Positions 8,630-16,441 of a stretch of 64,000 bases of DNA are shown here, one piece after another. How positions within the stretch are numbered: position 1 is the first letter of the stretch; each line of letters starts with the position of its first letter. The DNA is from Chloroflexota bacterium. GTDB lineage: Bacteria; Chloroflexota; Anaerolineae; B4-G1; SLSP01. Position numbers and translations under genes: made by a program. Below the pieces are notes generated by a model. That model was not told where the DNA came from. It made no database searches and was given only the letters and a program-made list of their open reading frames with translations. Location of the stretch: assembly GCA_019873645.1 (NCBI GenBank), contig JAIOAX010000007.1, forward strand, positions 62,001-126,000, read 5' to 3'.

Positions 8630-11173
8630 ATGACCGATAACAACGACAACAACGAAGAACTACGCATCGGTGTGTACATCTGTCACTGCGGATCGAACAT
8701 TGCCAGTACGGTGACGGTGCCGGAGGTGGTGGAGTACGCTGCGACTTTGCCTAACGTCGTCGTGGCGAAAGAGCACAAGTATATGTGTTCCGACCCTGGC
8801 CAGAATATGATCAAGCAGGACATTCGCAAGTACAAGCTCAACCGGCTGGTGGTGGGGGCGTGTACCGTCTCCATGCACGAACCGACTTTCCGCGCTGTGT
8901 TGGCCGATGAAGGCGTCAACCCCTTCTTCTTTGAGATGGCGAATATCCGCGAACATTCATCGTGGGTGCATACCCACGAAAAAGAAGCGGCCACGTACAA
9001 GGCGAAGGAGATTGTCGCCTCGGCGGTGGCGAAAGTGAGCTTCAGCCGGCCCCTGGAGATGTTTGAAGTGCCGGTGACGCGCCGTGCCCTGGTCATCGGC
9101 GGCGGCATCGCCGGCATCAGCGCCGCGCTGGACCTGGCCGACATGCGCATCCCCACCTACCTGGTAGACAAGTCGCCTTCCATCGGCGGACGGATGGCGC
9201 AACTGGATAAAACCTTCCCCACAATGGACTGCTCGATCTGCATCGAAGCCCCCAAAATGGTGGATGTGGGTAAGAGCAAATACATCGAGTTACTATCGTA
9301 CTCTGAAGTTAAGGAAGTCGAAGGCTACATCGGCAACTTCAAGGTGAAGGTAGAACGCAAGCCGCGCTATGTCCTTGAAGACCGTTGCACCGGCTGCGGT
9401 CTGTGCGCCGAGGTCTGTCCTATTTCTGTGCCCAACTTCGAGTTTGAGGAAGGCCTGGGGCCGCGCAAGGCCATTTATGTCCCGCTGGTGCAGGCCGTAC
9501 CGGCGATTTACACCATTGACCGCGATGCCTGCATTGAGTGTTTCAAATGCGTTGAGGCTTGCGGTTCACTACAGGCTATTAGCTTCTTCGAGGAGCCAAA
9601 AATCGAGACGTTGGAAGTGGGCGCGATCATCGTGGCGACCGGCCTGGATATGTGGGACCCCACGCCATTGGAAGAATACGGCTTCGGCGTCTACGACAAC
9701 GTGGCGACGATGATGGAAATCGAACGCCTGCACTGCGCTGGCGGCCCGACGACGGGCAATTTCGTCCGCCCCTCCGACGGCAAAACCCCCAAGACGCTGG
9801 GCCTGATTCAATGCGTTGGTTCGCGCGACAAGCGCTATAACGAGTATTGCTCTGGTTTCTGTTGCATGTACACGATCAAAAATGCCCTGTTGCTCAAATG
9901 GCTCTACCCGGAGATGGACATCACCATCTTCCGTATAGATGTGCGCACCGGCGGCAAAACCTATGAGGAATTCTACGAACGAGCGCGACAGGCGGGTATC
10001 CATTTCGTGCAAGGCCGTCCCGCCGAAATCCGCGAGGACCCGGTGACGAAGAACCTCATCGTGCACGTACACAACGCTGCCCTGGATCGGCAGATGGCCT
10101 ACGAATTTGAGATGGTGGGGCTGGCGACGGCAGCCATTCCCTCGGCCGGCGTCACAGACCTGGCGCGCGCCCTGACCGTTCCGCTGGACACAACCGGTTG
10201 GTTCCTGGAATCGCACCCCAAGCTCAAGCCGATTGATTCCTCAACCGAAGGCATCTACCTGGCCGGCTCGGCGCAAGGGCCGAAGGACATCCCCCAGAGC
10301 GTGGCGCAGGGGAGCGCGGCTGCCGGGCGCGCCGCGCGGGTGCTCAACGCCGGAAAGTGGCAGATTGATCCCATCGTCGCCTATGTGGACCCCTCGCGCT
10401 GCCTCAACGCCAACCCGAAGGGCAAATGTACCATGTGCGCGCAAGCCTGTCCTTATGGCGCGGTCATCAATCAGCCGGGCACGGGCAATCCCAGCCAGAT
10501 TATTCCGGCGAAATGTCACGGCTGCGGGACGTGCGTCGCCGAATGTCCGGCGAACGCCATCACCCAATGGCACTTCACCGACGGGCAAATCCTGGCGCAA
10601 ATCCACACCTTGCTCGCCGAAAAACCTGAAGAGAAAGTGCTGGCTTTCACATGTCGCTGGTGCAGCGGCCTGGGCGCCGACAATGCCGGCGTAAGCCACT
10701 TCCAGTATCCGGCCAACACGCGCAACATCATGGTGATGTGCTCCGGGCGCGTGGACCCGGACTTTGTGATGGAGGCTTTCAGGTTGGGTGCGGGGGCTGT
10801 GCTGGTGTCGGGGTGTCACTTACAGGACTGTCACTACATCACCGGACGGCAGAAGGCCGATGTGCGCATGGAGAAGCTCCAGGCGCAACTGGATCGCCTG
10901 GGCCTGACGCCGGGGCGCTTCCGCACCGCCGAAGTCTCGGCGACCGAAGGCGCCAAGTGGGCGCGCATTATGACCGAGATGAGTGAGCTGGTTGTTGGCC
11001 TTGGCCCGGAGGCCATCAAGGCCGAAAATGAGAAGCTGCGTCCGCATCTTGAACGCCAGCTCCGGCGCATCCGTGAGGGTTTGGATGTCTCGCGGGTGCT
11101 GGACATCTTCGAGGCGCGTCTGCAGGGCGTCAAGACAGAAGTGCAACAAGCCTACGAGCACACGCCACGCTAG
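8630..11173 (+). CDS. hdrA: HdrA-like flavin/iron-sulfur subunit with fused MvhD-like domain
   Basis: The 847-residue protein contains an N-terminal CHCG motif, an FAD Rossmann loop GGGIAG (about residues 157-162), [4Fe-4S] motifs at C253-C263, C301-C311, about C600-C607 and about C629-C639, and a C-terminal MvhD-like domain (about 665-800) with CRWCSG, MCSGRVDP and SGCHLQDCHY. HdrA is the flavin subunit where electrons are bifurcated in heterodisulfide-reductase-type complexes; MvhD normally links a hydrogenase to HdrA through a [2Fe-2S] cluster. Here the link is fused and no hydrogenase is nearby, so electrons probably come from the AOR and ferredoxin subunits. No in-frame TGA suggests selenocysteine. 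A GAGG site precedes the ATG. Confidence 0.93.
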   Translation: MTDNNDNNEELRIGVYICHCGSNIASTVTVPEVVEYAATLPNVVVAKEHKYMCSDPGQNMIKQDIRKYKLNRLVVGACTVSMHEPTFRAVLADEGVNPFFFEMANIREHSSWVHTHEKEAATYKAKEIVASAVAKVSFSRPLEMFEVPVTRRALVIGGGIAGISAALDLADMRIPTYLVDKSPSIGGRMAQLDKTFPTMDCSICIEAPKMVDVGKSKYIELLSYSEVKEVEGYIGNFKVKVERKPRYVLEDRCTGCGLCAEVCPISVPNFEFEEGLGPRKAIYVPLVQAVPAIYTIDRDACIECFKCVEACGSLQAISFFEEPKIETLEVGAIIVATGLDMWDPTPLEEYGFGVYDNVATMMEIERLHCAGGPTTGNFVRPSDGKTPKTLGLIQCVGSRDKRYNEYCSGFCCMYTIKNALLLKWLYPEMDITIFRIDVRTGGKTYEEFYERARQAGIHFVQGRPAEIREDPVTKNLIVHVHNAALDRQMAYEFEMVGLATAAIPSAGVTDLARALTVPLDTTGWFLESHPKLKPIDSSTEGIYLAGSAQGPKDIPQSVAQGSAAAGRAARVLNAGKWQIDPIVAYVDPSRCLNANPKGKCTMCAQACPYGAVINQPGTGNPSQIIPAKCHGCGTCVAECPANAITQWHFTDGQILAQIHTLLAEKPEEKVLAFTCRWCSGLGADNAGVSHFQYPANTRNIMVMCSGRVDPDFVMEAFRLGAGAVLVSGCHLQDCHYITGRQKADVRMEKLQAQLDRLGLTPGRFRTAEVSATEGAKWARIMTEMSELVVGLGPEAIKAENEKLRPHLERQLRRIREGLDVSRVLDIFEARLQGVKTEVQQAYEHTPR

Positions 11174-11192
11174 ATGGATGGGAGAAGTAATT

Positions 11193-11440
11193 ATGGAGGC
11201 GATTCGAGAAATTCGGACTGTAGAACAAGGAGAAGTGGTTATACGCTTGCCGCAAATCTTCTAATCTTCTGGGGAAAGCAAGTTGAGATCATAATCCTTT
11301 CTTCATCATTGCCTGGCAAGGTATATTCTCAGAAAAGGAGTTTGCGTGGCTGTTTGCGATCCTATGCCCGTCCAGAGTTGATCCCAAGTGAACTTAATGC
11401 CTGGCAGGAAGCCATGGAAGACAAATATGCTTTTCGTTGA
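11193..11440 (+). pseudogene. Antitoxin gene broken by an 8-bp tandem duplication
   Basis: The frame starts MEAIREIRTVEQGEVVIRL at 11193 after GGGAGAAG and stops at 11262-11264. AATCTTCT is present twice in tandem at 11255-11262 and 11263-11270. Removing one copy restores an open 79-codon gene through PQIFWGKQVEIIIL and ending MEDKYAFR at 11440. Its length, C-terminus and overlap with a PIN-domain toxin frame fit a VapB-type antitoxin. The mutation is direct sequence evidence of recent decay, unless it is an assembly error. Confidence 0.75.
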
Positions 11441-11772
11441 TGCTAATGTTGTTCTGCGGTATATCCTGGATGACCATCCTGAACTTTCTGTGCGTGCGGC
11501 AGACATTCTGGAACAATACGAAGTTTTTCTGCCGACAGAAGTGGTATGTGAAGTTGTCTATGTCCTTTAGAAAGTGTATGGCGTCCCCAGGCAACAGATT
11601 CAAATTATGCTCAGCGCTTTGTTGGACGAGCGTTTGATTACTGTTGAAAAGACAGAAGTGTTGCGACAGGCTTTAGCAGTTTATGCCACTCAAAATCTTG
11701 ACATTGTGGATGGATGGTCAATGGGTTGTTACCTTTGATGAAAAGTTGTCCAAACATTTGGAGATGGAGTAA
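11427..11772 (+). pseudogene. Degraded PIN-domain (VapC-like) toxin gene
   Basis: From the ATG at 11427 the frame reads MLFVDANVVLRYILDDHPE, the start of a PIN-domain ribonuclease with its first acidic residue. It meets an in-frame TAG at 11568-11570 where family members have Glu (VYVL-stop-KVYGVP). Beyond it the frame continues through NLDIVDG. The final part, WVVTFDEKLSKHLEME, is in another frame and ends at 11772, so about 30 bases of the core also appear lost. With one nonsense mutation and one deletion the gene cannot make an active toxin. Confidence 0.75.
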
Positions 11773-11775
11773 TCT

Positions 11776-12432
11776 ATGACTTCTGAAATGCATCCTTTTC
11801 TCGCCGAAGTGATGACGCTGCGGGGCGGCAAGGACGTGCTGGAATGTTACCAGTGCGGTACATGTTCGGCTTCCTGTCCGGCACTGCCGGATATGGCGCA
11901 TGGTCCGCGGCGCTTGATGTATATGCTTCAGAACGGGATGGAGCAAGAAGTGCTCTCCAGCCCCGACATCTGGCGCTGTGTGTCGTGCTATTCCTGTATG
12001 AACCGCTGCCCGCGCGGCATTGAAATCACGGTGTTGTTCTCGGAATTGCGTCGGCTTGCCGTTCAAAAAGGCTATGTTGAAGATAAGGAGGCGGAGTTCG
12101 GGCAGGCATTTACGGTGACGCTGGCGCAGCACGGACGCCAATTCGAGCCGGAGTTGCTGACGCGCTATTACTGGCGTGTGCGGGACGTGGCCGGTCTGTT
12201 GGGGATGGTGCCCCTGGGCTTGAAGATGCTGCTCAAAGGGAAATTGCCTTTCAAAGCCGAGTCCATTCAGGAGCCGCAAGTTTTGCAGAAAGCCGGTGTG
12301 ATTCCGCCAAAGCATACCTTGCCCGGCGGCAAGTGGCTGGAGCGCGTGGTGACTTTGATGAGCGGCGTTTTAGGATTTGTGGACGCGCTGGTGAAGCTGG
12401 TATCCCGTAAGAAGGAGGCGCAGCATGGCTAA
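11776..12432 (+). CDS. hdrC: HdrC-like iron-sulfur subunit
   Basis: The 218-residue protein has two classical [4Fe-4S] motifs, C24-C34 (CYQCGTCSASCP) and C68-C78 (CVSCYSCMNRCP), as in HdrC, followed by a helical C-terminal half with a moderately hydrophobic end. HdrC carries electrons from HdrA to the catalytic-type subunit HdrB. The gene overlaps hdrB by eight bases, which implies translational coupling. Its start follows a weak GGAG site that lies inside the decayed PIN gene. Confidence 0.9.
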   Translation: MTSEMHPFLAEVMTLRGGKDVLECYQCGTCSASCPALPDMAHGPRRLMYMLQNGMEQEVLSSPDIWRCVSCYSCMNRCPRGIEITVLFSELRRLAVQKGYVEDKEAEFGQAFTVTLAQHGRQFEPELLTRYYWRVRDVAGLLGMVPLGLKMLLKGKLPFKAESIQEPQVLQKAGVIPPKHTLPGGKWLERVVTLMSGVLGFVDALVKLVSRKKEAQHG

Positions 12433-13300
12433 CCGTTACGCTTACTATCCCGGTTGTAGCCTGGGGTCTACTGCCAAAGAATACGACATCTCCGTGCGCG
12501 CCGTGTTTGCCCATTTAGGATTGGAATTGCACGAGATCGAAGACTGGAATTGTTGTGGGGCGACCCATTCGGCCATTTACAAAGAGGACGCGCGCTTCTT
12601 GCTCTCACTGCGCAACCTGGCGTTAGCCGAAGCACAAGGCTTTGACACCGTCATCGCTCCGTGCAGCGCGTGTTACAAGAATCTACGGCGCGCCGCTAAG
12701 CTGGCCGACGCCAATAAAGACATCTGCGCGCGCGTCAATGCCGAAATGGCGGAACAATATAGCTGTTCCGGCCGTGTCATCGTGTTGCATCCCCTGTACG
12801 CCATCATCCGCGACTTTGGATTGGAAGCCTTGCAAAAGCGCGTGGTGCGTCCATTGCGTGGCCTCAAGATTGCCGCTTACTACGGCTGCATGCTCACCCG
12901 CCCGCTGGACGAATTTGACAGCGCCGAGCGTCCCACCGGCCTGGATCGTTTGATTGCAGCGTTGGGCGCCGAACCGGTGGATTATGATTACAAAGCCAAA
13001 TGTTGCGGCGGCGCATTGGCACTTTCGCATACCGGTAGCACGGTGCGCATGACAGCTAACATTTTGACCACGGCCAAGGGGCGCGGCGCGGAGGCCGTTA
13101 CCCTGGCCTGTCCGATGTGCCACATGGCGCTGGACATGTATCAGGGCAAAGCTGAACGCGCCATAGATCAACCGCTGCATTTGCCGGTGTTTTTCTTCAC
13201 GCAGTTGATGGGGCTGGCGTTGGGGCTGGAACCGGCATCGTTGGGACTGGCGCGGCACATGGTACCGACGGGTGACATCGTGGCGCGGATTGTAGGATAA
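12425..13300 (+). CDS. hdrB: HdrB-like subunit with two CCG domains
   Basis: Two CCG motifs are complete: C11, C43-C44, C80/C83 and C155, C193-C194, C229/C232. In HdrB these bind two non-cubane [4Fe-4S] clusters that reduce a heterodisulfide. In bacterial Hdr-like complexes the real electron acceptor is often unknown. The 291-residue length is normal. AAGGAGG precedes the ATG, which lies inside the end of hdrC. Together with HdrA and HdrC it forms a full HdrABC set next to the AOR-family enzyme. Confidence 0.93.
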   Translation: MANRYAYYPGCSLGSTAKEYDISVRAVFAHLGLELHEIEDWNCCGATHSAIYKEDARFLLSLRNLALAEAQGFDTVIAPCSACYKNLRRAAKLADANKDICARVNAEMAEQYSCSGRVIVLHPLYAIIRDFGLEALQKRVVRPLRGLKIAAYYGCMLTRPLDEFDSAERPTGLDRLIAALGAEPVDYDYKAKCCGGALALSHTGSTVRMTANILTTAKGRGAEAVTLACPMCHMALDMYQGKAERAIDQPLHLPVFFFTQLMGLALGLEPASLGLARHMVPTGDIVARIVG

Positions 13301-13306
13301 AAGGGC

Positions 13307-13623
13307 ATGCCGCCGGTCTCACATCCGTTTAAACAAGGTGCATTGATCATTCTGCTCAACTATGGGGACCATGCGCCGCCTCATGTGCACGTCAAGTATC
13401 AGGGTGATGTGGGGAGTTATCGCATCGAAATCAAAAGCAGGAAGTGGCTGGCTTCGCATAGACGTTTACACCGCAACTTTGTGCGTTGGTTGAGGCGTGG
13501 GTTGCTGCCCATGAACAAGAGTTGCTTGAGCAGTGGGAAAATGCGCAGATCTTTTGCAAACGCTATGGCAAACGGGTAGAACCCAAGAGCAAGTCCATGT
13601 TTGTGGAGCGTGTACTTGCATAA
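13307..13623 (+). pseudogene. Frameshifted DUF4160 gene
   Basis: The frame opens MPPVSHPFKQGALIIL and has the DUF4160 hallmark HAPPHVHVKY. After about 13455 the family-like sequence moves to another frame (LVEAWVAAHEQELLEQWE) and runs to the stop at 13621-13623, so a one-base loss or its equivalent has occurred. DUF4160 proteins are small and often lie in toxin-antitoxin-like pairs with DUF2442; no DUF2442 gene follows here. It is the third degraded gene of this kind between subunits of the redox operon. Confidence 0.7.
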
Positions 13624-13679
13624 GACAGCCAAATGAAAATTTCATCGTAGAGCATGGGGAGAGCGCCGGAGTATTTTTG

Positions 13680-13711
13680 TCTTTCTCTGTGAACTCTATG
13701 TTCTCTGTGGC
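13680..13711. repeat. CTCTGTG-type short repeat
   Basis: Units CTCTGTGAA, CTCTATGTT and CTCTGTGGC are repeated just before the GGAGGAG ribosome-binding site of the polyferredoxin gene. Confidence 0.6.
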
Positions 13712-13729
13712 TATTTGGAGGAGACTAGC

Positions 13730-14698
13730 GTGAAACGTGGAACAACTTTGAAACACCGCACCGAAACGACATTAACCCTTGAGCGCAAGATGGTGACGCA
13801 TCATGACGTGCTCACCTGGGACCTGGAACGCTGTGTGGGCTGCCAGATTGGTCCGCGCGTATGCCCGAAAGAGGCCATCACCCATATTGACGGCGTCGTT
13901 GAGAACGGGCGCATGGTCAAAAAGCTGCTGGTAGACGTGGACCCCGAAAAGTGCGTCTTCTGCGGCATGTGCGTGGAGATGTGCCCCATGCGGGCGATCA
14001 CACTCACACTTAATGGGAAACCGTACAACCCGGTCATTGAGCATGAAGCATTTCCCAAGCTGTTGAAGTCCACAAAGTTCAACAAAGATCAGTTTGACTT
14101 CAGCCTGAAGGACTTTGTGATCGAAAACTGCTCGGCGAACGTTATCACCTATGACCCTGAATACCATACGATGCGGGTGGATCAGGAACACTGCATCCGC
14201 TGCCGCCAGTGTGAGGTCGCCAGCAACGGTGCCTTTGAGGTCTCACAGCCCTGGCAGGGTACGGTATTGCTGCGGCGCGAGTTGTGTGTCGAGGGCTGCC
14301 TGGCCTGTGCCGACGTGTGCCCGACGCGCGCACTGCACATCAACGACGAAGGCGAGCTGGTTCACGCAGATTACTACTGCATTAAGTGCGGCGCGTGCAT
14401 GCAAATTTGTCCGGTCAAGGCCGAGTGGGAAGAGTACGAAGTCCATTTCGAGTCACAGGGAGTTGTCTATACACGCACCCACAAACGTATCACCAATGCC
14501 GATAAGTTACCGGTGCTTGTCGAACGTTGGCGGGTACGCCATACCGAGGTGAAGAGCGCGGCGTGGTTAGAGGCGCTGGCGAGGCTCTCTGATGAGAAAG
14601 CCGCGCAGGTCGAAATTGACCGCAAACGCGCGATTCGGCGTCGTGATCTCATCCTGGCCTTGAAAGGCGGCAAGTCCTACGCCAAAGAGCACAAATAA
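13730..14698 (+). CDS. Polyferredoxin with two incomplete cluster motifs
   Basis: The 322-residue protein has five cysteine groups. C75-C85 (CVFCGMCVEMC), C186-C197 and C217-C227 (CIKCGACMQIC) are complete. In the first group (C35, C38, C45) the third cysteine is replaced by G41, and in the third (C155, C158, C161) the last is replaced by S165. I choose the GTG at 13730 because GGAGGAG lies seven bases before it; a TTG at 13715 would overlap that site. As the last gene of the AOR-Hdr operon it probably ferries electrons between the Hdr complex and cellular ferredoxins. A strong hairpin follows it. Confidence 0.82.
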   Translation: MKRGTTLKHRTETTLTLERKMVTHHDVLTWDLERCVGCQIGPRVCPKEAITHIDGVVENGRMVKKLLVDVDPEKCVFCGMCVEMCPMRAITLTLNGKPYNPVIEHEAFPKLLKSTKFNKDQFDFSLKDFVIENCSANVITYDPEYHTMRVDQEHCIRCRQCEVASNGAFEVSQPWQGTVLLRRELCVEGCLACADVCPTRALHINDEGELVHADYYCIKCGACMQICPVKAEWEEYEVHFESQGVVYTRTHKRITNADKLPVLVERWRVRHTEVKSAAWLEALARLSDEKAAQVEIDRKRAIRRRDLILALKGGKSYAKEHK

Positions 14699-14718
14699 AC
14701 CTGCATAGAGTCACTTCC

Positions 14719-14746
14719 CGCGCCCCGCAACCTGTCGCGGGGCGCG
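14719..14746 (+). terminator. Hairpin terminator of the AOR-Hdr operon
   Basis: A perfect 10-bp GC-only stem (14719-14728 with 14737-14746) with an 8-base loop follows the polyferredoxin stop by about 20 bases. The T tract after it is short, so efficiency is uncertain. Confidence 0.65.
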
Positions 14747-14778
14747 CAACTTTGTTACATTTCACCGGAGAAACTTTT

Positions 14779-14858
14779 ACCACGAATATTCATGCATCCA
14801 CACGAATTCTGATTCTTGTTCGTGAAGATGCGTGTAAATTCATGGCTAGATTCGTGGT
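14779..14858. repeat. ACCACGAAT inverted-repeat element
   Basis: ACCACGAAT at 14779-14787 is matched by ATTCGTGGT at 14850-14858. Further inverted pieces such as CACGAAT/TTCGTG lie between, so a long imperfect hairpin can form. It ends just before the GAGGGGG site of murE. A similar TTCGTGG sequence occurs at about 55926-55954. Confidence 0.65.
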
Positions 14859-14878
14859 CTGTTTGTGAGGGGGATAAG

Positions 14879-16441
14879 ATGCGCTTCAGCGAATTATGGA
14901 CTGTGGTACCGGACGCGCTGGAAGGTTATGGCGATGCGTTGATCACCGGAATTACTGATGACTCCCGCCAGGTCAAGCCGGGATTTGTGTTTGTGGCTGT
15001 GCCCGGCGTCTATGTGGATGGACACCGCTTTATCCCGGCGGCGCTGGCGGCCGGTGCGGCTGCCGTAGTCATCGAACAGCCTGCAACTATCCTGAATTTG
15101 CCACCGGCTCTGCCGTACTTGCGGGTTGCCAATGCACGCCGCGCGTTGGGATGGTTGCACGCCGCCTGGCACGGTTTCCCCTCGCGCCGGCTGGCCTTGT
15201 TTGGCGTTACCGGTACCGACGGCAAAACGACGACGACCAACCTGCTCTATGCTATTCTGCGCGCCGCCGGCTATGAGGCCGGGATGATCAGCACCGTCAA
15301 CGCCCGCATCGGCGCTTTGAGCCTGGATACCGGCTTGCACACGACCACGCCGCCTTCCGGTGAGGTACAGCATTACCTAGCGCAGATGGTTGCCGCAGGC
15401 GCGACGCATGCCGTCCTGGAGAGCACCTCGGAGGGCCTGGCGCAACAACGGCTTGCTGGCTGTGATTTTGACATTGCCGTAGTCACCAACATCACCCACG
15501 AGCATGTGACCGCTCATGGCAGTTGGGAAGCCTACCGTGAGGCCAAAGCCACTCTCTTCCGCAGTTTGGCGACGGCGGCGCGCAAACCCGGTGTCCCGAA
15601 AGTGGCCGTGCTTAACCGCGACGACCCCGGTTCTTTTGACTACTTGCGCGCTATCCCGGTGGAGCAACGGGTAGTCTACGGCCTGGACTCCCCGGACGTG
15701 GATGTGACGGCGACGGACATTGCCTATACGCCGCAGGGCATCCGCGCGGTGTTGCGCAGCCCGTGGGGGACGGCGACGCTCACGTCGCCGCTGGTGGGCG
15801 CGTTCAACGTCAGCAATATCCTGGCGGCAGCATCCGCGGCGCTGGCACTGGGTACATCGCTTGACGCGGTTACTGAAGGGGTGGCGACCGTATCAGGCAT
15901 ACCGGGACGCATGGAACGCATTGACGAAGGGCAACCCTTCACCGCGATTGTGGATTTTGCACACACGCCCAACGCCTTGCGCGTGGCCTTGCTGACCGCG
16001 CGGCAATGGGTTGCCGGAAAAGGGCGCGTCATCGTCGTCTTTGGTTCCGCCGGCCTGCGCGACCGCGAAAAACGCTGGATGATGGGCGAAGTCGCCGGAG
16101 AACTGGCCGATCTCATCGTATTAACCGCCGAAGACCCGCGCACAGAATCACTGGAGGACATCCTTGCGGAAATGGCGGAAGGCGTGCGGCAGCACGGGCG
16201 CGTTGAGGGGGTGGACTTCTGGTGCGTTCCCGACCGCGGCGCAGCGTTGCTCCATGCTGTGCAGATGGCGCAGCCCAACGACATCGTGCTGGCCTGCGGC
16301 AAGGGGCACGAGCAGAGCATGTGTTTCGGCGCGGTTGAATATCCCTGGGACGACCGCGAAGCCCTGCGCCGCGCGCTCCACGGAGCGACATTGGATACGT
16401 TGCCGACGCATGTTACGAATGCATATCGCATTAATCCATGA
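14879..16441 (+). CDS. murE: UDP-N-acetylmuramyl-tripeptide synthetase (MurE-like)
   Basis: The 520-residue Mur ligase has the N-terminal UDP-MurNAc-binding domain with DDSRQVKPGFVFVAVPG, the ATP loop GTDGKTTTTNLL, the carbamoyl-lysine region and the C-terminal domain with VVFGSAGLRDREKR and EDPRTES. MurE adds the third amino acid of the peptidoglycan stem. The EDPR sequence differs from the DNPR typical of meso-diaminopimelate enzymes, so the amino acid added is not certain. The ATG at 14879 follows GAGGGGG; the upstream in-frame ATGs lie in repeat DNA. It overlaps the next gene. Confidence 0.9.
   Translation: MRFSELWTVVPDALEGYGDALITGITDDSRQVKPGFVFVAVPGVYVDGHRFIPAALAAGAAAVVIEQPATILNLPPALPYLRVANARRALGWLHAAWHGFPSRRLALFGVTGTDGKTTTTNLLYAILRAAGYEAGMISTVNARIGALSLDTGLHTTTPPSGEVQHYLAQMVAAGATHAVLESTSEGLAQQRLAGCDFDIAVVTNITHEHVTAHGSWEAYREAKATLFRSLATAARKPGVPKVAVLNRDDPGSFDYLRAIPVEQRVVYGLDSPDVDVTATDIAYTPQGIRAVLRSPWGTATLTSPLVGAFNVSNILAAASAALALGTSLDAVTEGVATVSGIPGRMERIDEGQPFTAIVDFAHTPNALRVALLTARQWVAGKGRVIVVFGSAGLRDREKRWMMGEVAGELADLIVLTAEDPRTESLEDILAEMAEGVRQHGRVEGVDFWCVPDRGAALLHAVQMAQPNDIVLACGKGHEQSMCFGAVEYPWDDREALRRALHGATLDTLPTHVTNAYRINP

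Noticed and set aside
16164..16418. Longer N-terminus of the GT4 enzyme inside murE
   Set aside because: That part is the shifted frame of murE and is basic and without family similarity; GT4 proteins begin at about MHIALIHDW.
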